DNA of 64,000 nucleotides from assembly GCA_965116445.1 (NCBI GenBank), contig OZ220688.1:3596001-3660000 (forward strand). The letters run 5' to 3'. The notes below the pieces were generated by a model that saw only the letters and a list, made by a program, of their open reading frames with translations, was not told the DNA's origin and did not search any database. Position 1 is the stretch's first letter. Every line of letters starts with the position of its first letter. The stretch is from Multivorans sp965116445. Its GTDB lineage: Bacteria; Acidobacteriota; Thermoanaerobaculia; Multivoradales; Multivoraceae. Positions 36,456 through 44,040 of the stretch are shown piece after piece. The translations under genes were made by a program, and so were the position numbers.

Positions 36456-36883
36456 TCCTCTTCCTCGACCTTCACCAGGGCGCCGCTCCGCACCCAGACC
36501 AGTGCGTGACGCCGCCGGACGCCGCGGCGCCGGTCCGAAACGTCGCGCTCGACGATCTCGAGCAGCCGGTCGCGCTCCGCCTCCAGCCGCGCCAGCCGCT
36601 CCTGGAGCGTCAGAATGACCTCGACGCCGGCGAGGTTGACCCCCATATCGCGCGTCAACGTGAGGATCGACTCGAGCCGGTGGAGGGCGTCCTCGTCGTA
36701 GAGCCGCGTGTTGCCGTCGCTTCGTTGCGGCCGGAGCAGTCCCTCCCGCTCGTAGAGGCGAAGGGTCTGCGGATGGATGTCATAGCGCTCCGCCACCTTG
36801 CTGATCATCACGTAGCGACCGCCCCCCACTCGCCGGCGGCGTGACGGGGGGCGGCGCTGCCGCGATGAGCTGGGCCGAACCAT
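36452..36883 (-). CDS. HspR-like MerR-family regulator
   Basis: The reading frame has 143 codons from ATG 36883. RYVMISKVAERYDIHPQTLRLYEREGLLRPQRSDGNTRLYDEDAL is the typical HspR/MerR DNA-binding domain, and MGVNLAGVEVILTLQERLARLEAE the coiled-coil dimer helix. HspR represses dnaK operons and uses DnaK as co-repressor. dnaK stands directly upstream (stop at 36895), so the gene is probably in the operon it controls. The first 18 residues (Arg/Ser/Pro-rich) are doubtful; GTG 36829, just before GGGRYV, would match the family length better. The stop overlaps the DnaC-like start by 4 nt. Confidence 0.85.
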   Translation of the reverse strand: MVRPSSSRQRRPPSRRRRVGGGRYVMISKVAERYDIHPQTLRLYEREGLLRPQRSDGNTRLYDEDALHRLESILTLTRDMGVNLAGVEVILTLQERLARLEAERDRLLEIVERDVSDRRRGVRRRHALVWVRSGALVKVEEED

Positions 36884-36894
36884 CTCCAGAGGGC

Positions 36895-38826
36895 CTAGTT
36901 TGCCTTGTCGTCCCCGGAAGAGTCATCCACGTCGACGAAGTCGGCGTCGATCACATCGTCGTCAACGCCGGAAGCCGGGCCTTCCGGACCGGCGCCCGCT
37001 CCCGGCGCACCCTCCGGCGGCGCCTCGGCGCTCGTCTGCTCGTAGATGACCTGCGCCAGCTTGTGCGAAGCCTGGGTCAGGCTGGCCGAGGCGCTCGCCA
37101 TCGCCGCCGCGTCCTCCGCCTCCATGCTCTTCTTCGCTTCCTCGATCGCCGATTCGATCTCACCCACATCGCTCTCGGACAGCTTGTCCTTGTGCTCGGC
37201 AAGGTTCTTCTCGGTGCCGTAGACCAGGGAATCGAGCTGGTTCCGGGCGTCGATGACCTCCCGGCGCTTCTTGTCCTCGTCGCTGTGCGCCTGGGCGTCC
37301 GAGACCATGCGCTCGATCTCGTCCTTGTCGATGCCGCCGGAACCGCTGATCGTGATCTTCTGCTCCTTGCCCGTGCCCTTGTCCTGGGCGGAGACGTTCA
37401 CGATGCCGTTCGCGTCGATGTCGAACGTGACCTCGATCTGCGGCAGGCCCCGCGGCGCCGGCGGGATGCCCACCAGGTGGAAACGCCCCAGCGTCCGGTT
37501 GTGGCCCGACATTTCGCGCTCGCCCTGCAGGACATGGACCTCCACGGAGGTCTGGTTGTCGCCGGCGGTCGAGAACGTCTCGCTCTTGCGCGTGGGAATC
37601 GTCGTGTTGCGGTCGATCAGCTTGGTGAAGACGCCGCCCAGCGTCTCGATGCCGAGCGACAGCGGCGTGACGTCCAGCAGCAGAACATCCGTGACGTCCC
37701 CCGCCAGCACGCCGCCCTGGACCGCGGCGCCGATCGCCACGACCTCGTCCGGATTCACGCCACGGTGCGGTTCGCGACCGAAGAACTCCTTGACCGCGTT
37801 CTGGACCGCCGGCATCCGGGTCTGGCCGCCGACCATGACGACCTCCTCGATGTCGGTCGTCGCAAGACCCGCATCCTTGAGCGCCTGACGGCACGGCCCG
37901 AGAGTGCCCTTGATCAGGTCCTCCGTGATCTGCTCCAGCTTGCTGCGGGACAGCCTGACGTTCAGGTGCTTGGGACCCGAGGCGTCGGCGGTCACAAAGG
38001 GCAGGTTGATCTCTGTCTCCTGCACGCCGGAAAGCTCGATCTTCGCCTTCTCGCCGGCTTCCTTGAGGCGCTGCATGGCCATCGGGTCCTGGCCCAGATC
38101 GATGCCCTGGTCCTTCTTGAACTCCGCCAGCAGCCAGTCGATGATCCGCTGATCGATGTTGTCCCCCCCGAGGTGGGTGTCGCCGTTCGTCGACTTCACC
38201 TCGACGACGCCCTCACCGACCTCCAGGATCGAGATGTCGAAGGTGCCGCCGCCGAAGTCGTACACGGCGATCGTGCGGTCCCCCTCCTTGTCCAGGCCGT
38301 ACGCAAGCGCCGCCGCGGTCGGCTCATTGACCAGCCGCTCGACGGTGAGGCCGGCGATCTGGCCGGCGTCGCGGGTGGCCTGACGCTGGGCGTCGTTGAA
38401 GTACGCCGGCACGGTGATCACCGCACGTTCGACCGGACCGCCCAGGTAGTCCTCCGCCGCCTGCTTCAGCTTCTGCAGCACCATCGCGGAGATCTGCGGC
38501 GGGGTGTAGCTCTTGCCCGCCGCCTCGATCTGGACGTCGTCGCCCGAACTCGCGACCGAGTAGGGGACCATCTTCTGCTCTTCCGAGACCTCGGCCAGGC
38601 GCCGTCCCATGAAGCGCTTGATCGAGAAAACCGTGTTCTGCGGGTTCGTCACCGCCTGCCGCTTGGCAACCTGGCCGACCAGGCGCTCGCCCTTGTCCGT
38701 GAACGCGACGATCGACGGTGTCGTCCGGCTTCCCTCCGAGTTCGGCACCACCTTCGGGTCCGAACCCTCCATCAGGGCGACGACGCTGTTCGTCGTCCCC
38801 AGGTCGATTCCAATGATCTTGCTCAA
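36895..38826 (-). CDS. dnaK: Chaperone DnaK (Hsp70)
   Basis: This 643-residue full-length Hsp70 begins SKIIGIDLGTTNSVVAL (phosphate loop), has VYDFGGGTFDISIL (about 194-207) and VVMVGGQTRMPAVQ (about 333). The substrate-binding domain starts at DVTPLSLGIET (about 387). The tail ends in the acidic DDVIDADFVDVDD typical of bacterial DnaK. It is followed by the HspR-like regulator. No grpE or dnaJ lies next to it, unlike the common dnaK-grpE-dnaJ-hspR order. A promoter candidate is placed 116-144 nt upstream. Confidence 0.98.
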   Translation of the reverse strand: MSKIIGIDLGTTNSVVALMEGSDPKVVPNSEGSRTTPSIVAFTDKGERLVGQVAKRQAVTNPQNTVFSIKRFMGRRLAEVSEEQKMVPYSVASSGDDVQIEAAGKSYTPPQISAMVLQKLKQAAEDYLGGPVERAVITVPAYFNDAQRQATRDAGQIAGLTVERLVNEPTAAALAYGLDKEGDRTIAVYDFGGGTFDISILEVGEGVVEVKSTNGDTHLGGDNIDQRIIDWLLAEFKKDQGIDLGQDPMAMQRLKEAGEKAKIELSGVQETEINLPFVTADASGPKHLNVRLSRSKLEQITEDLIKGTLGPCRQALKDAGLATTDIEEVVMVGGQTRMPAVQNAVKEFFGREPHRGVNPDEVVAIGAAVQGGVLAGDVTDVLLLDVTPLSLGIETLGGVFTKLIDRNTTIPTRKSETFSTAGDNQTSVEVHVLQGEREMSGHNRTLGRFHLVGIPPAPRGLPQIEVTFDIDANGIVNVSAQDKGTGKEQKITISGSGGIDKDEIERMVSDAQAHSDEDKKRREVIDARNQLDSLVYGTEKNLAEHKDKLSESDVGEIESAIEEAKKSMEAEDAAAMASASASLTQASHKLAQVIYEQTSAEAPPEGAPGAGAGPEGPASGVDDDVIDADFVDVDDSSGDDKAN

Positions 38827-38941
38827 GTCCTCGCCTCCTCATCGTCCGCGCCGAGGCGCGAGCGGGTGTTGCATTCGTTGGTTCGCCGGAGGGCCCGTTC
38901 CGGGCATCGGACAACCGGGCATCGGCCCCAGCGCGCCAACC

Positions 38942-38970
38942 ACCCTAAGACCTAAGCGTTCCCGTGTCAA
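38942..38970 (-). promoter_or_regulatory. Candidate promoter of dnaK
   Basis: On the minus strand TTGACA (38970-38965) and TAGGGT (38947-38942) are 17 bp apart, a good sigma-70 match. The leader to the ATG at 38826 would be about 110 nt. I looked for HAIR and CIRCE operators nearby and saw no clear copy. Confidence 0.5.
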
Positions 38971-39076
38971 GTCCCGCAGGGTCATAATCTGATATTCACA
39001 CACTCATGTTCCGGTGAAGACCGGTACAGGCCTGCCCTGGACCCACCAGGCAACGGCGCAACCTCCGTCTACGTCG

Positions 39077-39568
39077 TCAGTTCCGGCTCTTCTCGACGTA
39101 ACGCATTCGGAGCTGACCGAGGAGGTTCTCCAGCACCGCGCTCTCCTCGGCGGTCACGTTTCCTCTTGTCTTCTCCTGCAGCACCGCCAGCAGGTCGATC
39201 TGCAGACGCGCCCGAGGAAGATCCTCGGCACTCTGCCCGTCCGGGAGTTGCGCGTCGCCGAGCAGGTAGGCGATCGGCTCGGCGAGCATGGCGACCAGGT
39301 CCATCAAGCCGGGGCCCGGCCGCGACCCGGCGGGAGGCGACTCGTGTCCGGCCGCCTCGTCGGCGCTCGGGCTTCGCACCGCGGAGGGTCCGCGGCTCTC
39401 CGGGGCGGGAGCCTCCCGGACCACGGGATCCGCGGCCGGCGGCTCGGCTGAATCGGCCGCCGGGATCGATGTCCCGGGACCGCCGGCTCCCTTCTGTTGC
39501 TCGAGAAACCGGTACTCTTCGCGCAGTTCGCCGTCGTCCGTGAACATCCTCTTGTCAGTGACCTTCAC
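39077..39568 (-). CDS. DUF1844 protein
   Basis: From GTG 39568 (AGGAGG 6 nt upstream) the product has 163 residues. The N-terminus KVTDKRMFTDDGELREEY is characteristic of DUF1844 proteins in Acidobacteriota and Myxococcota. A low-complexity Pro/Ala/Ser/Glu linker follows (about 30-85). The C-terminal helical part has LMDLVAMLAEPIAYLLGD and AEESAVLENLLGQLRMRYVE. Function unknown. It is divergent from mazG with 56 nt between starts. Confidence 0.8.
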   Translation of the reverse strand: MKVTDKRMFTDDGELREEYRFLEQQKGAGGPGTSIPAADSAEPPAADPVVREAPAPESRGPSAVRSPSADEAAGHESPPAGSRPGPGLMDLVAMLAEPIAYLLGDAQLPDGQSAEDLPRARLQIDLLAVLQEKTRGNVTAEESAVLENLLGQLRMRYVEKSRN

Positions 39569-39574
39569 ACGCGA

Positions 39575-39580
39575 CCTCCT
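39575..39580 (-). promoter_or_regulatory. Ribosome binding site of the DUF1844 gene
   Basis: AGGAGG on the minus strand, 6 nt before GTG 39568. It fixes this start against the longer open frame, which extends to 39718 into mazG. Confidence 0.8.
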
Positions 39581-39624
39581 CCGCGAAGCCAAGCTCTTCA
39601 GAGAACCCCGCTCCTCAACGAACA

Positions 39625-40440
39625 ATGGGCGATCGTAACAGAGCAGACGGCGCCTCCGACCCTTCCTCGCTGGCGCCAATCGCGACCCTGATCGACCGGC
39701 TACGCGTCGACTGCCCATGGGACCGCGAACTGTCTCTCGCGGACCTGCGCGCCTACCTGATCGAGGAAGCGCACGAACTGGCCGCCGCGATCGACGAGCG
39801 CGATGTGGCGGCGATCAACGAGGAGCTGGGCGATCTGCTGTTCGAGGCCGTCTACGTCGCCCGTCTCGCCAGCGCCGAGCTCTCGGATGTTCCCGTAGGC
39901 GACGCCATCCGGACCGTGATCGAGAAGATGGTGGCCCGCCACCCGCACGTCTTCGGCGACGAGGAAGCGGGGTCGGCAGCCGAGGTGGCGGCGCTCTGGG
40001 AGAAGCGCAAGCAGGGTCGCACCGGACGCTCCGTGCTGGACGGCGTGCCGGCCTCGCTGCCGGCCCTGGTCGGCGCCTACCGGCTCGGACAGAAGGCGGC
40101 CGGCATCGGCTTCGACTCGAACGCGGCCGCCGGCGTGCGCGCCAAGGTGTCCGAGGAGCTGGCGGAGCTCGACCGGGAGATGACGGGGGGTGCGGCGGCT
40201 GACGGGCCGAACGCGGCGGCGAGGGTCGAGGAGGAGCTGGGCGACGTGCTGTTCGCGGTGGCCAATCTCGCCCGCCACCTCAAGGTGGACCCGGAGCGCG
40301 CCCTGGCGGCGGCGAACCGGAAGTTCCGGCGTCGCTTCGCCAGCGTCGAAGCGGGGCTCGAATCAGAAGCCGCCGCGGAAACGGACGCCGCGCGCCGCCA
40401 GCGCATGGAGTTTCTCTGGGAGAAGGCGAAGCGGGTGTGA
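39625..40440 (+). CDS. mazG: Nucleoside triphosphate pyrophosphohydrolase MazG
   Basis: This 271-residue protein has two MazG domains. The first has CPWDRELSLADLRAYLIEEAHELAAAI and EELGDLLFEAVYVARLA (EExxE...ExxD metal motif, about residues 32-80). The second has GFDSNAAAGVRAKVSEELAEL and EEELGDVLFAVANLARHL (about 155-215). WEKRKQ precedes the second domain as in E. coli MazG. It hydrolyses non-canonical or excess NTPs to NMP and pyrophosphate. It is on the plus strand, alone, divergent from the DUF1844 gene. Confidence 0.95.
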   Translation: MGDRNRADGASDPSSLAPIATLIDRLRVDCPWDRELSLADLRAYLIEEAHELAAAIDERDVAAINEELGDLLFEAVYVARLASAELSDVPVGDAIRTVIEKMVARHPHVFGDEEAGSAAEVAALWEKRKQGRTGRSVLDGVPASLPALVGAYRLGQKAAGIGFDSNAAAGVRAKVSEELAELDREMTGGAAADGPNAAARVEEELGDVLFAVANLARHLKVDPERALAAANRKFRRRFASVEAGLESEAAAETDAARRQRMEFLWEKAKRV

Positions 40441-40491
40441 CGTGGGTCTTCTGACCCGCGCCGGAAAGCCGCGCCGCGAAGCGACAACCAC

Positions 40492-41736
40492 CTACAGGCT
40501 CGCGGACTCCCCTGGAGCCTCCAGGATCCTGTCGATCGCGCCCTTGAGGACGGGATCCGACCCGTCCTCCGGATCGGCGAAGAAGAGGGCGCCGAGACGG
40601 TTCTCGCGGTCGATCCGAATCCTCTCGTTGAGCCGCTCGCCCTCCGGACCGGTATAGAAGGCCGACGTCAACTCGAGCACGCCGCCCCCGTTCGGCAGCT
40701 CGATCTCCTCCACCTCTCCCGCGTAGCCGAAGGTCGGCTCGCCGTACAGCGCGGCGCCGTTCGCCTTCTGCAGCACGGCGGTGAGAACTTCGGCGGCGCC
40801 CTGAGAACTCCGGTCCACCAGCACCGCGATATCGCCCGGGAACAGGCCGCCCTCGCCGGCGAAGCTCTTCAGTGCGCGATCCTCGCGGTCGAGCAGACTG
40901 CCCAGGTCCCCCTGCACGAACCGGCCCGCGACTGCGTAGGCGCCGGCAACCGACCCGCCGGCCACGCCGCGCAGATCGACCAGCAGGGAGTCGCCCTCGT
41001 AGCCGGCGACCGCCTCGGCGACCAGTGCCGCCGTGCCGGCATCGAAGCTCGAAATCGTGAGCACGCCGATCCCGCGAACTTCCTCGAACTCCGGCGGCAG
41101 CGGCTCGTTCTCGGCCAGCACCAGCCCGATCTCGATCGGGTCCTCCTCGCTCGGCCTGACGAGCTCCAGGAACACCTCCGAGCCAACAGGGCCGGCCAAC
41201 TGCCGGCGTACCTCCCAAAGCGGCATTTCGCGAGACGAACGGCCGTTGATCATCGACACGATGTCCGCCTGCTTGAGGCCTGCCTCGGCCGCCGGACTGC
41301 CGCGGTCCACCGCCGCGACGTAGGCCGTCCCGCGCTCCTTCAGCACCAGGAGGCCGCTGCGTCGACGCCCGATCTCCCGCGCGGCCCGGTAGGACTCCAC
41401 TTCGCTCGCCGGCACGTAGACCGAGAAGGGATCCAGGGCGTCCGTCACGCCGTCCAGCGCGCCAGCCATCAGACCCCGGCCGTCGACCTCCTCCACGTAC
41501 GAGCCGCGAATCAGCCGCAGGACCTCTTCCCACAGCGTGATGTATTTGTAGATCGAGTCGGTGCCGGGCTCGTCGTCGCTGGCGCCCAGCCACGCGCCGC
41601 TGGCCAGGCCCAGGACGAGAAGCAGCGAGACGCCGAGGAACAGCAGTCTGCCGCCCAGTCTCTCCCCGCGTGGGGTCTCCGTCCGGCGGTCCCGCCGTGG
41701 ACGCTCCTGCTCGCGTCCCTGTCTGGTTGCGCTCAC
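40492..41736 (-). CDS. S41 (CtpA-like) PDZ protein lacking both catalytic residues
   Basis: From GTG 41736 the product has 414 residues: N-terminal membrane anchor (LLFLGVSLLLVLGLASGAWLG, about 31-51), a PDZ domain (LLVLKERGTAYVAAVDRGSPAAEAGL, about 128-153) and an S41 peptidase fold. In active CtpA-type enzymes the nucleophile sits in (T/S)ASASE and the base in FGKG 25 residues later. Here the aligned segments are SSQGAAE (Gly at 313) and FGYAG (Tyr at 338), exactly 25 apart, so Ser and Lys are both replaced. It is probably a periplasmic pseudoprotease or scaffold. It follows the anti-sigma/STAS pair by 7 nt. Confidence 0.8.
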   Translation of the reverse strand: MSATRQGREQERPRRDRRTETPRGERLGGRLLFLGVSLLLVLGLASGAWLGASDDEPGTDSIYKYITLWEEVLRLIRGSYVEEVDGRGLMAGALDGVTDALDPFSVYVPASEVESYRAAREIGRRRSGLLVLKERGTAYVAAVDRGSPAAEAGLKQADIVSMINGRSSREMPLWEVRRQLAGPVGSEVFLELVRPSEEDPIEIGLVLAENEPLPPEFEEVRGIGVLTISSFDAGTAALVAEAVAGYEGDSLLVDLRGVAGGSVAGAYAVAGRFVQGDLGSLLDREDRALKSFAGEGGLFPGDIAVLVDRSSQGAAEVLTAVLQKANGAALYGEPTFGYAGEVEEIELPNGGGVLELTSAFYTGPEGERLNERIRIDRENRLGALFFADPEDGSDPVLKGAIDRILEAPGESASL

Positions 41737-41743
41737 CCGTCCG

Positions 41744-42082
41744 TCAGGACAGCGACGCGGCCGCCTCGTCCTCGTCCTTCGAGATGTCGAGCACGGTGAC
41801 CAACTGGGTGATCTGCAGCACGCCGAGCACCCGCCTCGGCAGCCCGAACAGGCCGAGCTTGCCGCCGCGATTGGTGACCGTGGTGTAGGCGGCGACCAAC
41901 TCGCCAACGCCGGAAGAGTCGATCGTTCGCACCCGGGCCATGTTGAGCAGAATGTTCACAGCGCCCGCGCCGACCGCTTCGTGAACGGCCTCCCTCAGAG
42001 CAACGTCTCCCTCGCCGATCGTGATCTTGCCCTGGAGATCGAGAACCGTCGCTCCATCCCGTTGGCGCTTGTCAATCTTCAT
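41744..42082 (-). CDS. STAS-domain anti-sigma factor antagonist (RsbV/SpoIIAA-like)
   Basis: This 112-residue single STAS domain reads KIDKRQRDGATVLDLQGKITIGEGDVALREAV, then VNILLNMARVRTIDSSGVGELVAAY. The phospho-acceptor Ser lies in TIDSSGVGEL (about residues 55-64). When unphosphorylated, such proteins bind the partner kinase and free its target. The upstream gene, overlapping by 4 nt, encodes that kinase type. A C-terminal acidic tail (KDEDEAAA) is extra. Confidence 0.9.
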   Translation of the reverse strand: MKIDKRQRDGATVLDLQGKITIGEGDVALREAVHEAVGAGAVNILLNMARVRTIDSSGVGELVAAYTTVTNRGGKLGLFGLPRRVLGVLQITQLVTVLDISKDEDEAAASLS

Positions 42083-42546
42083 TCCGCTCCTCCCTGGTCT
42101 CCTTCGGCACCCACGGACGGGCCGCCGAACTTCTTGTGAAGCCGGACCTTCGTGCCGCCCCCGGCGCCAAAGTCGTACTCGATCTTATCCATGAACTTCC
42201 TCATGTAGAAGATTCCCCGGCCTTGTGTCTTCAGCAGATTGTCCGGCGCCAGCGGATCTTCAACCGCCGCCGGGTCGAACCCGCTGCCCTCATCCTGCAC
42301 CACGATGTCGATCGCGTCCGCGCTCACCTCCAGGCCGACCTCTACTCTCTTCTCGGCGTTCAGCTTGTTACCGTGCTTCATCGCGTTGGTCAGGGCCTCC
42401 CGCAGCGCGATCCCCATCCAGTAGCTGCTCTCCTCGTCGATCTCCAGTGGCTCGAGCACCTCGTCCAGAACCGCCTGCACCAGCTCGATGTTCTCGTACC
42501 GGCTGCCGACCCGGAGCCGGATGGTCTGCGGAACGGGTGAAGACAC
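42079..42546 (-). CDS. RsbW/SpoIIAB-like anti-sigma serine kinase
   Basis: This 155-residue GHKL ATPase has the N-box in GIALREALTNAMKHGNK (about 50-66), G1 in VVQDEGSGFDP (about 94-104), and G2 in TQGRGIFYMRKFMDKIEY (about 118-135). This is the HATPase_c_2 pattern of partner-switching kinases, which phosphorylate an STAS antagonist and bind a sigma factor or other target. The antagonist gene is next. No sigma factor is nearby, so the output is unknown. Confidence 0.9.
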   Translation of the reverse strand: MSSPVPQTIRLRVGSRYENIELVQAVLDEVLEPLEIDEESSYWMGIALREALTNAMKHGNKLNAEKRVEVGLEVSADAIDIVVQDEGSGFDPAAVEDPLAPDNLLKTQGRGIFYMRKFMDKIEYDFGAGGGTKVRLHKKFGGPSVGAEGDQGGAE

Positions 42547-42561
42547 GATCGCCGGTCCCGT

Positions 42562-43050
42562 TCAGCTCCGGGCTCGCGTCGCGCCGCGCTGATGTTGGTA
42601 CTTGCTCCCCGCACCCGGTTCGCCGTACGCGGTCTCCGGCTCCGACTCCATCGCGATGAAGATCAACTGGGCAATCCGGCGGCCGGCATCGAGAACGAAC
42701 GGTACCGGTCCCAGATTCTGCAACTCGAGCGTGATGTTCCCCTCGAAGCCCGGATCGCACCAGCCGGCCAGGGAGTGGTTGATCCACAGCCGGCCCAGGG
42801 TCGACTTGAGCTTCAGGTCGCAGGCCACGGACCGCGGGATGCGCACGAACTCGAGCGTCGTGGCGAGCAGGACCTCGTTCGGAAACAGCTTCACCTTGTC
42901 GCCACGGAACTCCTCCGGATCCCGAGTCGGACAGATCCAGTGGTCGCCCACCCGAACGTCGTAACTCGCCGCGTTCACCTGGTCGGGTTCGAACGGCGTC
43001 ACACCGCCGCCCTCGGCCCAGTCGCGAATCCAGTGGTCGGGCTTGATCAC
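42562..43050 (-). CDS. dcd: dCTP deaminase
   Basis: This 162-residue protein starts at GTG 43050. The trimeric dUTPase-like fold is recognised from DLKLKSTLGRLWINHSLAGWCDPGFEGNITLELQN (about residues 80-114), covering the active-site Ser/Arg block and the catalytic Glu near the end, and from the LDAGRRIAQLIF strand. The enzyme supplies dUTP for thymidylate synthesis. It is on the short side for the family, and the C-terminal YQHQ segment fits the flexible tail that closes over nucleotide. It lies 15 nt after the glpX stop. Confidence 0.88.
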   Translation of the reverse strand: MIKPDHWIRDWAEGGGVTPFEPDQVNAASYDVRVGDHWICPTRDPEEFRGDKVKLFPNEVLLATTLEFVRIPRSVACDLKLKSTLGRLWINHSLAGWCDPGFEGNITLELQNLGPVPFVLDAGRRIAQLIFIAMESEPETAYGEPGAGSKYQHQRGATRARS

Positions 43051-43065
43051 ACCTGCAAGAGACTC

Positions 43066-44040
43066 CTAGTAGAAGAAGACGGGGCCACCGTTACTATCCC
43101 TATGAATCGTCTCCACGAAGCGGATGACGCCCTCGGTCAGCGACATGAGCAGCGTGGAAGTGCGGTACCCGTCGCCGAAGAAGCGCACGCCGCGCAGCAG
43201 GTCGCCGCCGGTAACGCCCGTGCAGCAGAACAGGATGTCCTCGCCCGGCGCCAACTCCTCCGTCGTGTAGATCCGGTCGCGGTCCCCGATGCCGACCTCC
43301 TCGAGCCGGCGCTCCTGCTCCTCGGAAAGAGCAGAGAGCCGGCCCTGGATCTCCCCGCCAAGACAGCGCATCGCCGCTGCCGTGATCACGCCCTCGGGTG
43401 CGCCGCCGGTGCCGATCACCGCATGGATTCCGGTGCCCCGCACGGCCGCGGCGATCGCGGTCGACAGGTCTCCGTCGCCGATCAGCTTGATCCGGGCCCC
43501 CGCGGTGCGGATGTCCCGAATCAGGTCGCGGTGGCGCTCCCGCTCGAGCACCACGACGGTCAGCGCGCTGATCGCGCAGTTGAAGGCGCCGGCGATCGCC
43601 TTCAGGTTGTCCTCCACCGGCGCATCCAGGTCGACTTTGCCGCGGGCGGTCGGACCGACCACGATCTTGTCCATGTAGATGTCGGGGGCGTGGAGCAGGC
43701 CCCCACGCTCGGAGGCGGCAAGCACAGCCATCGCATCCGCGGCGCCGGTGGCGCACAGGTTCGTCCCTTCCAGGGGATCGACCGCGAAATCGACCGGCAG
43801 ATCTCCGTCAGCGCCGCGGCCGACACGCTCGCCGACGTAGAGCATCGGCGCCTTGTCCCGCTCCCCTTCGCCGATCACGACCCGGCCGTCGATCGCCATC
43901 GTCGCCAGCGCTTCGCGCATCGCCTCGACGGAAACGTGGTCGGAATGGCGGCGGTCGCCGTAACCCATCGTCTTCGCCGCCGCGACGGCGGCCGCTTCGG
44001 TGACGGCGACGAAGTCGTGCTCGCCCAGATTCCCGGTCAC
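43066..44040 (-). CDS. glpX: Class II fructose-1,6-bisphosphatase (GlpX)
   Basis: This 324-residue protein carries the class II signatures: VTEAAAVAAAKTMGYGD near the N-terminus, VVIGEGERDKAPMLYVGE (Mg ligands, about 55-72), VDPLEGTNLCATGAADAMAVLA (about 87-108), and IGTGGAPEGVITAAAMRCLGGEIQGRL (about 190-216). It removes the C1 phosphate of fructose 1,6-bisphosphate in gluconeogenesis. GTG start at 44040 overlaps the acyl-CoA dehydrogenase stop (GTGA). Confidence 0.96.
   Translation of the reverse strand: MTGNLGEHDFVAVTEAAAVAAAKTMGYGDRRHSDHVSVEAMREALATMAIDGRVVIGEGERDKAPMLYVGERVGRGADGDLPVDFAVDPLEGTNLCATGAADAMAVLAASERGGLLHAPDIYMDKIVVGPTARGKVDLDAPVEDNLKAIAGAFNCAISALTVVVLERERHRDLIRDIRTAGARIKLIGDGDLSTAIAAAVRGTGIHAVIGTGGAPEGVITAAAMRCLGGEIQGRLSALSEEQERRLEEVGIGDRDRIYTTEELAPGEDILFCCTGVTGGDLLRGVRFFGDGYRTSTLLMSLTEGVIRFVETIHRDSNGGPVFFY

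Noticed and set aside
36841..38955. A 704-codon open frame on the plus strand
   Set aside because: Antisense to dnaK; shadow frame.
38827..39076. CIRCE or HAIR operator upstream of dnaK
   Set aside because: I found neither the TTAGCACTC/GAGTGCTAA nor the CTTGAGT/ACTCAAG pair; only short partial matches.
40443..40482. Further REP-like copy after mazG
   Set aside because: Only GC-rich similarity; the diagnostic ACTGGGTGCGCCGGC block is absent.
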